A DNA stretch of 64,000 nucleotides from Aquilaria yunnanensis (GCA_039654915.1 CM077594.1:16305001-16369000); one strand, 5' to 3'; positions 21,649 through 33,461 are shown, numbered from the stretch's first letter. Made by a program: numbers and translations. Notes: generated from the sequence alone by a model not told the origin.

Positions 21649-24600
21649 CATTTAATTAAATTAAGCAATCACATTAGTCACTTAGTCTTCGTACAAGAAA
21701 AAAAGTCTATATGTGACATAAAAAGCTCCGTCATCAACAACATGCAACCCTAATTAATTGCTCGAAAGGAATTATTGTGGTGGTGTCTATAATGTTGAAA
21801 ATTCTAAAAAACTAGTTTTTTTTTTACCGTGCGATGAACAGGCTAATTAATTTATATATTTTTCTTATAAAAATATATTTATTTTAAGAAATTTATATTT
21901 AAAACAATTTTAGGTAATAATAGGTTTCTAAGATTGGGGTAAAAATTAATTAAAACTATTAGAAAATTTAACCATTGAAAAAATTATAACCTTGACTTAT
22001 ATTGTTAATTCATGTTTTGAAGCTTGGTGTTGTCATTTATTATAGCTTTTAAAAAAGTCTCAAACAATACCAGAAAAACAATATTAAAAAACAATAAAAA
22101 AATATGGAGATGGATTTCAAATAAAAAATAAAAAATGATGATGGCTTAAAACCATAATCCTTAAACCCTAAACCCATGACTATATGAGTGCCTAAGTTGT
22201 TAAATAATACAAACACACTTTGCAATTAATGGTAAAATGAGTGAATTTTGGAGTGAGGGCTATATAAGGATCTAAGTATTAATTATTGCAAATGAATTCT
22301 AAAATTAATGTTACAATTGTACAATAAAGTTTATGCTAAAAGAAGTAGCATTGGAAAATGAACCTCTACAACAACTCCCACAACATCTAGCATGCAAAAA
22401 CAAATGGTAATTATGATATATAGATAGTACATGCAACATCCAATTATATTTTTTAAAAACTCTTAAAGAAACCTATATGAAATTTTTCTTGATCCATGCG
22501 TGTGCTAAGTTAATCAAAAACAACAAACTCAAATTTGTACATGGGAAAATCACAAGGCTCATAGTTCACATCATAGATTTGTGTATTATGAGTAAGATGG
22601 ATCATAAATGGGTGTATATCTATAATATGATAAATCTTCTTCTTTAGAAGAACTGTGGAATTCTTGAAGATATACATACTTCTTTCACAAAGCTTCTTTT
22701 TAAAATTATATGCCGAGAAATTTTTAATAGACCCATGAATTACTACACCCTTCATGTGTAAACAAAAGATATAGTAGCCAATAAGAGAACATGAACATAT
22801 ATTTATAGTAGGGAGAGAAGAAAAAATTGCAAAATTCAATAAAATAAAGAAAAGAAGAATACCTTTCATCCACAAGTATAAAATTGGTATTGATAAATTG
22901 GTCACCTTTTCAAAAATTAAAAATAACCCATAAACAACTCACCCTTACTTGAATAGCTTAGTTAGTCCTCTCAGGAGACAATTCATTAATGTAACATGTT
23001 TCATCAGGAGACTATACAAATAAGAAAAGACTCATAATAGAACATATTTATCTATTGTATGAATTCAAAGACAAAGAAATAAAAATATTAAGAAAATTTA
23101 CCGATATTTTTAAATAACTACCTAATCTTTGACATTGGTAAAAATTTAAAAATCTAAATTAGTGAAGAAGTGAAGAAAGATGGCAAGAGACGACAAGAAG
23201 AAATGAAAGGAATGAATGATAATATTGAGTGTGTGTTGAAAACAAGTGTGATAACATATATATAAGAGTGAGAGCTATATAGGCAGTTTAAGTATTAATT
23301 ATTACAAATGAATTATGAAATTAATGCTATAAATGAACTATGAAGTTAATGCTAAAAGAAGTATTCTTGCGGAAGTTGGATGGACAATATTAATACTATT
23401 GAAAGCAAATCAAACTGTAATAAGAGCATTCAAATGTAAATTAAAGCTACTAAATGACTACAAAGAGATGGAGTCTACTTAAAAAAATTGGTTAATTAAT
23501 AATAAAAGAAGTAGTCTTGGGAAATAAGTAAATTTTGGAGTGATGACTATATAAGGATTTTAAGTATTAATTATTACAAATGAATTATGAAATTAATGCT
23601 ACAAATGTACTATAAAATTAATGCTAAAGAAGTATTCTTAGGGAAGTTAAATGGACAATATAAATGCAATTGAAATCAAATAAAATTGTAATCAAAGCAT
23701 TCTAATGAAAATTAAAACTACTAAATGGCTACAGAGAGATGGAATCTATTTAAAACAATTGATTAAAGGGCAATAATATTAATGAGTCAGTAAGAAGGAA
23801 ACAAAAGCTTATGGTGTTTTATTATATTAAGAGGATAGGAATTTAAATCCAATTACTAAAATGTATGAAAGATAGAATTTTAAGAGCTCCTTACTTTGAC
23901 ACAAATAGCTCATCAAGAATTACAATTTAAAATCTAAAATTTGGAGTTAATACTGTATGAGGGCATAAGTTATTAAATAATACAAATGCACTATGCCATT
24001 AATAATAAAAGAAGTAGTTTTGGGGGAATGAGTGAATTTTGGAGTGAGGGTTATATAATTGCCTAAGTATTGATTATCACAAATAAATTATGAAATTAAT
24101 GTTACAAATATATTATGAAATTAATGCTAAAGAAATTAGTCTTGGGGAATGAGTAGGTTTCTCCTTTATATATATGTATATAAATTATGACAAAGAATGG
24201 GTTTTGTTACAATCTCTCCAATTCATATTCATCGAAAATGCTAGTATAATGAAAGATTCAGGTGCCCGTGCCTCAGGTACAATAAACTTTGTAGATGTTG
24301 GGACCTAAGTGTGGATAAATTTTTAAGAATTAGAGGAGCTAAAACAAAATCAAGAATATATAATGGCTACTCTTTTGATGATGAGGCTGCAGATGAGTGA
24401 ATCTGGTCTGTTGCCTTCAAATAATTAATTCTACTAATATAAAACTTTCCGTACCTATATATGTGTATTATGGTGGTTTCCAAAAAGAAAAACTCAATCA
24501 TGCCTTTTCCCTCCATGTAAATCATGTTCATTGTGTCGCAACTGTACTTGTGCAACTACTTCTAAGTAAATTAACGGTTTTAATTCAATGGACATTAATA

Positions 24601-24794
24601 TGGAGCACTTCAAAAATGTTAATTAAAGACTAATACATAATAAAAAAATACAGAAATTAATAGATTTAAAATAAAAATAAAATGGTTGGATACCATATTA
24701 TATCATCGGTAGAAGTAGAAAGACATCATTATTAAATGCGACCTACCTGACCAACGCCCGGGTAAAATTTTAATTCCACCATTGTTTAAAATTC

Positions 24795-26325
24795 TAAAAG
24801 AAAAATTACAAACATTTTGCAGATATTTTTTGAAATCTACAGTTTGCCTTTAGTTACGAAGAGCTCTCGGCTGCGACCAACGGGTTCTCGGATGCCAATG
24901 TGTTGGGGCAAGGCGGGTTCGGGTACGTGCACAAGGGCGTTTTGCCCAATGGCAAGGAGATTGCGGTGAAGAGCCTCAAGACAGGAAGTGGGCAAGGAGA
25001 GAGGGAGTTCCAGGCTGAAGTTGAGATCATCAGTCGTGTCCATCACCGCCATCTCGTGTCACTTGTTGGCTATTGTATTGCTGGTGGCCAGAGGATGTTG
25101 GTGTATGAATTCGTTCCGAATAATAACTTGGAATATCATCTCCACGGTAACATTCACATTTCACAATACAGGATTCGATCTTAAAATATGGTCTCGATAC
25201 TATAAAATTTTATCGGTTAAGTTAGCTGACAACTTCAATTTCTGCTCATAATCTTATCTACACTTACCCTCCTATCAGGTAGGCACCGCGATTCAACGTT
25301 ATGAAATAAAATAAAAAACGCTTAACTTTGGCGTTCTAACCATCCTTCTTTAAAATCTTTGCCCCACGGCCCCTACCTCTCTTTCTGCCTGTTCCTTCTA
25401 CTCCTGTCATCCTTTCCTCTCTCTTCTTCTCTCCTTCTCTCTCGTACAGCGCTCTTAATTCCCCAAGGACAAATCGTACAGCCACAATTGATTCCCCAAG
25501 GACGTCCAAATGTGAGCTAACAACCCGCAGTTTCTAGTTCTCGCGGTGGCTCCGTTGGCCCATCGTAGCGGCCAGCAATGGTCCACGAGGCGCGTGACTC
25601 CGACAACCCCAGCGTAAAAACAACCACAGTCCTTCGAGGGCGAGTTCAAGTCGGGTCGGATGCAAGGGTTCGGGACATTTTTCGGGTTGGATTGAGAGAC
25701 CTATCGTGGGTCTGGTTCTTGCTCGCTCGCCCAGCAGAGCAGCGGGAGAGAGAGTTAAGAGTGGAGCTGAAATTGATGGGTTGGCTGATCGGTCAATCAA
25801 GCTTCAGGCCACCCATAGGAAACCCCGAAATCGAAGCCGAGCACAGGCCGAGGCAGATATTGGGTTTACAGAGACCTACCCAATTTGTTCGAGGGATTTG
25901 TTCTGTGGTTTCTGGCTTTTTTTTGTTTTTTTATGTGATTTTTCATGAACTAAATCCATTTTCTGCTTTTTCTCTAATTTCTTCTCTTATTTTTTCTAGT
26001 TTCTCTGCTTTTCGAGCTTACAATCGGTTTCTGGGTGGCCCGGGCGGAGGAGGAACAGGCGAAGGAGGAGACAAATGGGGAGAGGATAGGAAGGGGCAAA
26101 ATTGGAGATGGTGTTCCTCGTTAGTGCATGAGTTTAGGGGGCAAGATTTTTAATAAAGAAGGCAGGCAGAGGGTAAAATTAGCATTTTCCTTTTTTTCTT
26201 TGGTGACAGTAAATGACGGTGTTAATTTTGTAGGGGTAAATGTAGGTATTTAAAATAATAGGACCAAACTGTAGGTACTGTAGATTTCACCAAACATCAG
26301 GGAAGTTTTTGTAATTTTTGCAATT
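24795..26325. mobile_element. MULE-like element carrying a PERK exon
   Basis: The right end, read inward on the minus strand from about 26325, matches the left side in two separate blocks. The outer block AAAAATTACAAA...GAAATCTACAG lies at 24801-24842 on the left. The inner block CCTTCTTTA...CTTTGCCCC lies at about 25330-25352, against 26136-26162 on the right. A related pair of ends bounds the element at 60160-61285. Long imperfect inverted ends around a GC-rich core are typical of Mutator-like elements. A clean 9 bp target duplication was not found, although CCACCAT occurs beside both ends. The interior (25450-26150) is GC-rich; its 191-codon frame is not convincing as a gene. Confidence 0.5.
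24843..25146 (+). pseudogene. single exon of a PERK-type receptor kinase
   Basis: The 304-base open block starts [19 protein letters not shown] right after an AG and stops at a GT donor after EYHLHG. It carries the kinase glycine loop ([11 protein letters not shown]), the ATP-binding lysine (IAVKSLK), the alphaC glutamate region ([17 protein letters not shown]) and the hinge region ([16 protein letters not shown]). This is the N-lobe of a proline-rich extensin-like receptor kinase. The end after HLHG is where I expect an intron in that family. No extracellular, membrane or C-lobe exon is present nearby, so it cannot make an active kinase. It has no stop or frameshift and better base composition than its surroundings, which suggests a recent capture. 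It lies between the two matching blocks of the MULE left end. Confidence 0.85.
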
Positions 26326-26339
26326 GTAAATTACCACCA

Positions 26340-27400
26340 TATCCTTTCTGCAGTTTGGTCGCTGGTGATCGTGCCTGCTTCTGTAGCCAAGCATTGTCAA
26401 TTTGACAGCCCAACCTCATGGAGGCTCACCCGTGTCTGCTGTCGCTCCACCACCGTTGATCGCACCCCCAACAATCGACGTCATCTTGTTACTTGCTTTT
26501 GTTTCTATTTCCAGTTTGGGGAGGTGACATCATTGGCTGGGGGCTTGGGGAGGGAGATGACGGGTCTAAAGGAGGAGGCACGCAAGGCGGTGGCAGTGCC
26601 ACTGTGCAGGAGGTGCGTTCGTTGTCATAACTGAAGAGGACGAAGGCGGCGGACAACGATGGTGAACGTTCCGGCAACTGGGGAATGAGAAGAGGATGCA
26701 ACTATGCGGAGGCTAGGGGCAAGTTCAGGAATCAACAGGAAAGTTAAATAATGGTAGAGTCCATGTTTACAGTCAAACCCTCTTTCTATCCCTTAGTTTT
26801 TTACCTTTCTTCAAATGATACCCTAATATTTTCTTAGATATATATTGAGAATAAATAATTATAAGTTCAGAGAAAATAATTACAAGTAAGCAACAAAAAA
26901 ATAATTAAAAAAATAAAAATTTGAGTAAATTGAAAGGAAATAAATGTAAAAGTTAATATACATTTGTCTTATATCAAATATACATATCAGTTATTCGAAT
27001 TATATACATCACTACATTACTGTTTTATTATTAGTCAAATTTTTTAACATGATTTTCATTTTATTTACTAAAATATTAATCTATGGGTAAATTGAATGAA
27101 AATATAAATAATTTATGGCCAAATTGTTTGTAAATGTCTTTCACTTTTTTTGTACATTGTATTTTTATATATCTAGTATCTGATTCATACATATCTCCAG
27201 TATTGAGATGACACAGGATTTGACAAATTTACATTTATTTTAGGCGATGAAGAGTAATATTAAAACATAAATACATACAAATAAAAGGAATATGAAGCAT
27301 ATTTAACTTATCTGGTAGAAAGAGTAGAATGTGTTTCGGGGGTAACTTGTTTAGCCTCTAAAACTTTGATGTGATGTGACATAAATAAGTTGCTTACATA
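26340..27400. other. anonymous sequence between MULE and pararetrovirus
   Basis: 26340-26750 is GC-rich and resembles the non-coding core of the local MULEs, but I see no clear second end. 26760-27400 is AT-rich with no recognisable gene. Confidence 0.45.
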
Positions 27401-27675
27401 ACCAAAAGTAACAAAACTATTTAATAAAACGAGGTTTTATCCTGGTATGTGGTGTTGTTACACAACCCGACCCTTTACAGAGATTTCCAGAGAATTGTTT
27501 TGTAGTACATATTACCGTGGCACGAAGCAGTTTCCAGCTCAATATACCAAGGATACGCAGAACTGCAAAAAACGGGCAAGTTCTGGAAATCAACAGGAAA
27601 GATTGACAGTGATACAGTCCAAGAACAAACAATTGAACTCATAAGCTCGTGCCAACATTTCAACTCAGATCAGGC

Positions 27676-27689
27676 TCCGAGCACCAGAG
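27676..27689 (-). promoter_or_regulatory. possible degenerate tRNA-Met primer-binding site
   Basis: The minus strand reads CTGGTGCTCGGAGCC, which resembles the TGGTATCAGAGC site of plant pararetroviruses with a few differences. It lies about 400 bases downstream of the promoter-like block, where the leader of such viruses carries the site. Confidence 0.4.
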
Positions 27690-28106
27690 TTTACTAAGGC
27701 ATTCTCCAAGACTTTCCCACACTAATAAACATTTTCTAAAGATCATTTAAAAAACCTTTGAAAAACATTACTAGATTATCCGGACATATCACTGGGGATT
27801 GAGGCTGGTAGATTACAACAATTATGATTGAAGGCAAAGGACGACTTAAAGAGAAGATCCACAGAGTGGCAATTCCTAAGTCATCATTTGCCTTCAAGCT
27901 TAATTATTATAAGCTTGAAGATGATCTGAACCTGAGAGGATCCACCGAAGTGGCAACTCAGATTATTGGATAGAGTTGAGAAATTAAGAACTTCCGCCTC
28001 ACCCTTTAACCAGAATTTTTAGTGAGAGAGTAAAAACATAGAGAGATGATATAAGAAATGAGTTCTATATTAGCTCCGGGATTATTTACAAGAGAAATGA
28101 GAACCC

Positions 28107-28165
28107 CTTATATAAGCAGAGGCGGGAGGAAACAAACAAACATAATGACGTAAGGTCTTACGTCA
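28107..28165 (-). promoter_or_regulatory. pararetroviral promoter-like block (TATA box and as-1-like palindrome)
   Basis: On the minus strand a TATA box (TATATAAGGGG, 28106-28116) follows a perfect palindrome at 28146-28165 made of TGACGTAAG, two bases and CTTACGTCA. TGACG pairs of this kind bind TGA-type bZIP factors, as in the as-1 element of caulimovirus 35S promoters. The spacing from palindrome to TATA is about 30 bases. Transcription would run leftward. Confidence 0.65.
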
Positions 28166-28234
28166 CAAACTAATAATTCTTAGACCGGAAATAACAGGCC
28201 ACTAACCGGGCCATCGACTTTAATAATTAAAACG

Positions 28235-29570
28235 CCAACTGTAAAGCACTAAGAGTTGTTGTTACTATGATAATTGTATGGGAGACAACTTCCATCACGT
28301 GGTGGAGATGCAAAATGTGCATTCGGGTCGTATGGTGGGTTGTGATTTGAATCTTCGGAGTCACTTTGAGTCTGCCTTTCACGCCAAAAATAAGGGTCGT
28401 CGATACGAGGATCATCCATAGATGGATCATCAGGAACAGGACTATTAAGGCGCTTCCAGTGAATGCAAATAAAACCGCAACTACAGTCATGCATGATAAG
28501 GCATTTGGCTGTCTAGGTCGGCGGTAGATCTTCTTTTTCTTCAATGGTGATTGGAGAAGAGGATGCCGGTGTAGGATAGTTGATCTGCTCGAGAGCCTTC
28601 TAAGAGGCTTCTGATCTTTCACGTCTTTCTTTAGCACGGTGGAGTCGCTGGAGATCATCAAAGTACTAGAGAGCTTCATGGATCATTTCTTGGTAATCCA
28701 TTGAATAGGATGACCACTCTGGAGTATCATAAGGCCAAACCTCCATATAGAACAGATAGTGGTTGTACCGATAAGCTTCTTGAAGAAAAGCACGATAATC
28801 AGCAGGGCGCTGCCATGGAACCCGAGTTAGGTTATAGTCTAGTTTTTGTAATGGTAATAGGAGGGAAAAGGGAAGAAATTTAGGCCGAATGAGGATTTAG
28901 TAAAGATAATAGGTCTATGAAAGAAATAAATAACATGACCAACTCCATAAAGCATAGAGGAATTGGCGAAAGAGATATTATTTAATTGGTAGCTAATACG
29001 GTGATCAGGGATAGCAGGGTTAAGAGTTTTATAGGACTGGTGAAGGTTGTCGATCTATTTATAGAGAGGATCAAACCAAGAGAGGAAAACAGAGAGGTCT
29101 AAAGAGAAATCAAAATGGAAGTTTCGGGAGAAGGAGAGAAGTTGGTGAAGCTGGGAAGTATTAAAAGTAATACCTATGGTATGGACAGAACATAGGTACC
29201 GGAAAAAGCAGAAGGCTAATAGTGGAAAAGAAAACACATCAAGGATGGAGAAAAAGTGAACAAAGGGATACTGAGGATGAATCCCAACAGGCTTGACAGG
29301 GCAGTCATCAAAACCATACCTTTCAATGAGGGAGACATGGTAGTGGAAGACTCTATGTCTCTGGGTGAAGGTGAACGACTGATGTTCATAATGTTCAACA
29401 TCAACCAGGAGATTTCTTTCCTTGTCAAAAACTGGGGGATTGGAAGAGGAAAAAAGTCATTTCAGTTTTGGGATTAGGAGGCTTTGGTGGTTTAAGGAAG
29501 GATTTGGAAGGTCTGCTCAGGATATCAACAAGAGTGTTGGAGGTGCCCTTTATATGCTTGATGTCGAAGC
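28235..29570 (-). pseudogene. pararetroviral polyprotein, C-terminal tail beyond RNase H
   Basis: This is minus-strand coding-like sequence. The part at 28249-28494 is open and ends with a Ser/Asp/Pro-rich acidic tail, preceded by a basic stretch. The segment 28700-29430 keeps hydrophobic open pieces in changing frames. I do not recognise a domain. Its position after RNase H makes it the polyprotein C-terminus or a degenerate extra ORF. Several TAG stops interrupt it. Confidence 0.5.
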
Positions 29571-31073
29571 TAAAGCAGATGAACCACTGTTGCTAGCGAA
29601 GAAGCAGAGCATTTCGAAGTTGTTTCTGCCTGTAGTTCAGCATACGTGGGAATGCTGACATGTCCATCTCCACTAAGAAATGGTGACCAATGAGGTGGAA
29701 CTGGACAATTCCACGTTTGACGGCCAAGATTTCTTTGTAGGTGGAGTGGTAGTGCTTCTCTGACTCTTTGAATTCTCCACTGTTGTAGCAGCACACATGT
29801 CGAACACCATTGGATTCTTCAAGGAGGACCGTTCCCCAATATTCATCTGAGGCGTCCGTTTGGAGTATCCTTTTTCCCTGTCGGGAATCTTGAGAGGTGG
29901 TAGATTCTAGACCACTTCTTTAAGCTTGAGGATAGCTCGTTGGTGCAAGGCGGACCAGGGTGGAGAATCCTTTCTGAAGTACACATGTAAAGGATGGAGA
30001 ATAGAGGACAGCTTCGGTATGAACTCGCAGATGTAGGTGACTAATCCAAAAACTTGCTGAACTTGTCGTCTTGTGAGATTATCGTCTGGGAAGTTCATGA
30101 TCTTGGTGGCAATATGAGGCTGAAGATGGTACTTGCTATCTTTAATTTTAACTCCGAGGAATTCAATGGATGTCTGACCAAGGACCATCTTGCTCTAGGA
30201 AAGCATTACTCCATTATCTTTGACCATTTGGGCAAACTGAGTTAGTAGCTTCAAATGGGTACCTATACAAGGAGAAAAAAATAAAATATCATCAATATAA
30301 ATAAGGGCCAACTAGAGGATCGACTCGAATATCTGGATCATTGCCTTCTGAAATAATAAGGGCGTCGTCTTCAAACCAAAAGGAAGCACCGTCCATTGGT
30401 AATGGTGGTCTAGGATGTAGAAGGCAGTTTTGTACTTGTCTGGAGGAGAGATTGACAATTGCTAGAAGCCGGACTTGAGGTCAAATTTTGAAAAGACTTT
30501 GGCATTTGTCAGGTTGGTAAAGAGAGTGTTCTTGCGAGGTAATGAGAACTTTACGTCAGCAAGAAACTCGTTCAAGGGCTTGTAGTCAATAACAAGCCTA
30601 AGCTTCTTCCTTTTCTGCTCCGTGTGTTTATTAACATAAAAGGCCTGGCAGGCCCATGAAGAGGTTATGGGCTCAATGAGGTTTTGGGCCTTCAGGTCTT
30701 GGAGCTCTTGGATCACCATATTTTTCTCCTCTGGACTCATACCCGAGTGGGTGGCTTTAGTTGGGTTGACATCCTCATTCTTCTTGAATGGAATCTCGAT
30801 GAAAAACCTGGGATTCTTCCATAGGGGAAGAGGATGTTTCTGTTCAAACTCATCATGGGACTCAGCATAGAATTGTTGGATGAGAGCTTGCATAATTGAT
30901 CTGTAGACTAGGTCACTTTCAGATTGGATCTGACTTGCCGAGAGAATTTCTTCTTCAGTTGAGTATAACCTTGGAGTGGATGTCCATGGAAGGAAAAAAT
31001 TATGCATTTGCAGACCTTTATCAGTCCATCTTTGAACTGATAACTTATTGATAATATCAAACCCAAGAATCAT
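29570..31073 (-). pseudogene. pararetroviral reverse transcriptase and RNase H, broken
   Basis: On the minus strand the RT begins after the protease. It shows LRLVIDYKPLN at about 30590, FSKFDLKSGF at 30465-30494, the catalytic YIDD at 30288-30299, and a connection segment with FLGVKI and TYICEFIPKL (30188-29907). RNase H follows, with a HSTYKEILAVKRG motif near 29730 and FLVEMDM near 29670. A TAG sits directly after LKSGF at 30462, and the frame shifts more than once between 30462 and 29570. The enzyme would copy the viral RNA into DNA if whole. Confidence 0.85.
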
Positions 31074-31515
31074 ATCTCTGCCATGGTTATAACCATAACA
31101 GTAGTAACTACGTACTTTGTTGGAGAAAAACTGATTCGGATGGGTTTACTTATCTGGGTGACATAAAAGACACAATTTGCAGCTCTGAATCTTTCATTGC
31201 AGGGTCGCCACATTTGTTCTGGAAGGAGGGTAGGATTGACAATGGTGTTGGTGGCACCAGTATCAAACAGAGCAATAACCGGAACCGATTTTGCGTACTT
31301 ATCCAGGAAAATGTTGATTTTAGCTTGAGGGATAACTTGACCAGCAAAAAGTGAGGACTACAAGGGTGGCATCTGCATGGTGTAGACTGAAGCTTGATCT
31401 GGTTCAGTATTTGATTCTGAGGAGTAAGATTCAATGGCAAACAGAGTAGATGCCTCATCATCAGTCTCAGAAAAAAGGGACTTCATGTTGCCGTTGGAAA
31501 GATCGGCTCCAATGA
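31073..31515 (-). pseudogene. pararetroviral aspartic protease region
   Basis: On the minus strand an ALFDTGATNT motif lies at about 31243-31271. This is the active-site DTG of a retroviral-type protease. The frame is interrupted downstream, between 31150 and 31073, so it is not continuous with the RT part. Confidence 0.7.
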
Positions 31516-32460
31516 CTTGAGAGATCGTGTGAGCCATTTTTTTCTTAGACCGGTTGTTCTTCTTTGGACAGTCTTTGGCGAAGTGTCCACATTGTCGGCA
31601 GATAAAACATCGTTTGAATTTGCTTTCATTTTTTTTGTATCGGAAGAATCGTTTCTTCTTTCTTCTGATTCGACAGGGTCAGTCAGGAGAATAGACTCGG
31701 CGTCTGTGATGCTTCTTCCGAGGAGTACTATAGTGGCAAGTGCTTTTATCTTTGCACTTGATAGTTAACTCAGGTTGTTGACAGGCTTTATCAAACAGAC
31801 CTTGAGTCTGGTTAAATTCCTTGAAGAATGAGTGAGTGTTGCACAGCTTCCTGAGAGCCATCATCACAACTTGGTGGAGTTTTCCAAAATAATACTCAGT
31901 AAGAGGTTGTCCACTTTGTTGAATGATGTGAAGAGCTTCCTGGCCAATTGTGTCTGGCACAGAGTTTAAGTATGCTTGCTTTAGGTTATTGTCACTTTCG
32001 TAACCAGTGCAGATGAGGTAGAAGCGCTTAAGCATACTTTCGTAGTGCTTTTCCAAATCTTTTCTATTATAGGAACAGCACTTGATCTTGAAGAATTCTT
32101 TTTTAGCAACATCAAGAAGGGCAGAGGGTTCTCTAATGAATTCTTGATAAAGCTTGAGTATGAATTCTGTTGTAGTTGGTGTCTGGGCTAACTGCATCTA
32201 GCGGTATTCTCCAATACTCATGAACCAATGTTTAAGAATACCGGACATGCCAGCAATGAAGGCACAGATGACCTTCAGATGAGTAGCACCTTCTCTTTGG
32301 AGTTGTGTGAGACACCAGGCATGGAATTCAAGAAATTTCTCATGTCATTTAGCTGTTGGAATGTCTTCGAAGGAGAGAGTGACATTTAGGGATGGAGGAT
32401 TCCAAACAGGTTCGATATTACCTCGTGGAATATCTTCTTCCATAGCCACATACGGTTGTG
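31515..32460 (-). pseudogene. pararetroviral coat-protein-like region with zinc knuckle
   Basis: The minus-strand frame at 32197-31679 is open for 172 codons and includes KEFFKIKCCSY, KHYESMLKRFYLI and LKQAYLNSVPD, a pattern I associate with caulimovirid capsid proteins. A Lys/Arg-rich segment follows, and then a knuckle CFICRQCGHFAKDC (CX2CX4HX4C) at about 31568-31610. The part upstream of 32197 continues the domain but is broken by stops at 32198 and near 32340. The knuckle would bind nucleic acid. Confidence 0.75.
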
Positions 32461-33430
32461 GTTGAAGTCCTAATGGCGGTGGAGGATGAGGAGCTGGAGA
32501 CGGAGCCGTAGGAGGTTACTGTGGAGGAGGAGCAGGTGGTAATTATTGCTGCAGCTATTGAGAAGGAGGTTGTTGAGATCCAGCATCCGTAGTAATAGAT
32601 TATGCTAGTCGAGCATGGCTTGTGGATCCATGGGCCATATAGACTTGGGCTTCGGAAGAAGAAGTTGAGAATGTATCATCTTCTTCATAATCACTTGAAG
32701 ATGTAGAACTCAAGTCTTGTAAGGCGGCCAAGACAGCAGGAGTGCTTGGTTGTTGGATCTGCTGGGTCAAGGAATCCAATAATAGGATTGGATTGGGCCA
32801 TCCATATCTCATGGGCAGGTTCTTGGATCTTTAAAGGTTTCTGAGGATAAACTGGGCCTTTTTGTTTTTTATCTGGAGGAGTTTGCGCTTGAACAGGATT
32901 GGGCCAGATTAGGTTGTGGTTGCTAAGGTTTATATGCAGGTTTAGAGAAGATAGGAGGTAAAGGCTTGAATATGTTTCGAGAGGATGGAGGAGGTTGATA
33001 AACCGAGCTTGGGACTGGTTTGAATAGGTCAGCAGTTTGGAATATTGAAGAAAAGGATTCAAGGTGTTTGGGTTATTGTTGGGCTTGGAGATACCTGAGT
33101 TGTTCCTTCAAATGGTGAATCTCCTGTTCTTGGGCTGTAGAGTTTTCATGTTGGGCCATTAATCTAAGAATCTCATGATGGAGATAATTGATCCGTTTCT
33201 GACATTGGGCCAATGGATCAATGACCATTTGATCTATTTTTTGTTCCAGTTTGACTTTGTTGTGCTCGATTTTGCTGAGGACCTGTTCTGAGAAATCATG
33301 TTATCAGATTGCCAGTTTAGGACTTGTTCAGCAGTAGTGTTTTCCCGTCGTCTTCCTTCTGAGTCAATTGTTGAAGGTTGGGGAACCCTCTAGGCATGCT
33401 TTGTTGAAATAGAAGGATCATTAAAATGTA
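32460..33430 (-). pseudogene. pararetroviral N-terminal linker and coiled-coil region
   Basis: Minus-strand sequence near 33300-33090 reads as a heptad-like coiled coil (VLSKIEHNKVKLEQKID). It is followed by a Pro/Ser/Gln-rich, poorly ordered stretch broken by stops. It precedes the coat-like region. I see no movement-protein motif before the sequence turns into AT-rich microsatellite DNA at about 33440. Confidence 0.55.
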
Positions 33431-33461
33431 AAGTAATATTTTTAAAACATTTTTTACATAT

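Larger units (their letters stand above)
17480..24660. repeat. 3.57 kb tandem segmental duplication
   Basis: Copy A (about 17480-21055) and copy B (about 21056-24660) follow each other in the same orientation, offset by 3566 bases at the exon 2 start and about 3.6 kb at the far end. They match nearly base for base over long stretches. Differences include a (TA)n run of about 80 bases in copy A only, and (TG)n in A against (TA)n in B at the same place. Each copy holds exon 2 of the membrane-protein pseudogene, a foldback sequence, four copies of a 100 bp AT-rich repeat, and a terminal segment with a 60-90 codon frame (20721-20996 in A). A minus-strand frame in each copy (18822-19280, 22510-22905) is hydrophobic at its N-terminus but unrecognised. 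Confidence 0.9.
27400..33430 (-). mobile_element. endogenous caulimovirid (pararetrovirus) copy, degenerate
   Basis: Minus-strand coding runs from about 33430 to 28235 in the order coiled-coil region, coat-protein-like region, CCHC knuckle, aspartic protease, reverse transcriptase, RNase H and a C-terminal tail. A promoter-like block (28107-28165) and a possible primer-binding site (about 27676) follow. No LTRs flank it, no integrase is seen, and the promoter lies downstream of the coding region as expected for a permuted circular genome. This favours an integrated pararetrovirus over a gypsy element. No movement-protein region was recognised, so the copy is probably truncated on its right side near 33430. 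Many in-frame stops and frame changes show it cannot express a full polyprotein. The left boundary is approximate. Confidence 0.8.

Noticed and set aside
25578..26153. 191-codon frame in the PERK-carrying MULE
   Set aside because: No recognisable domain, an overlapping minus-strand frame of similar quality, and GC-rich MULE core composition; it may be chance.
27400..33430. Gypsy LTR retrotransposon instead of a pararetrovirus
   Set aside because: No LTR, no integrase and no TG...CA borders were found, and a caulimovirid-type promoter lies after the RNase H region.
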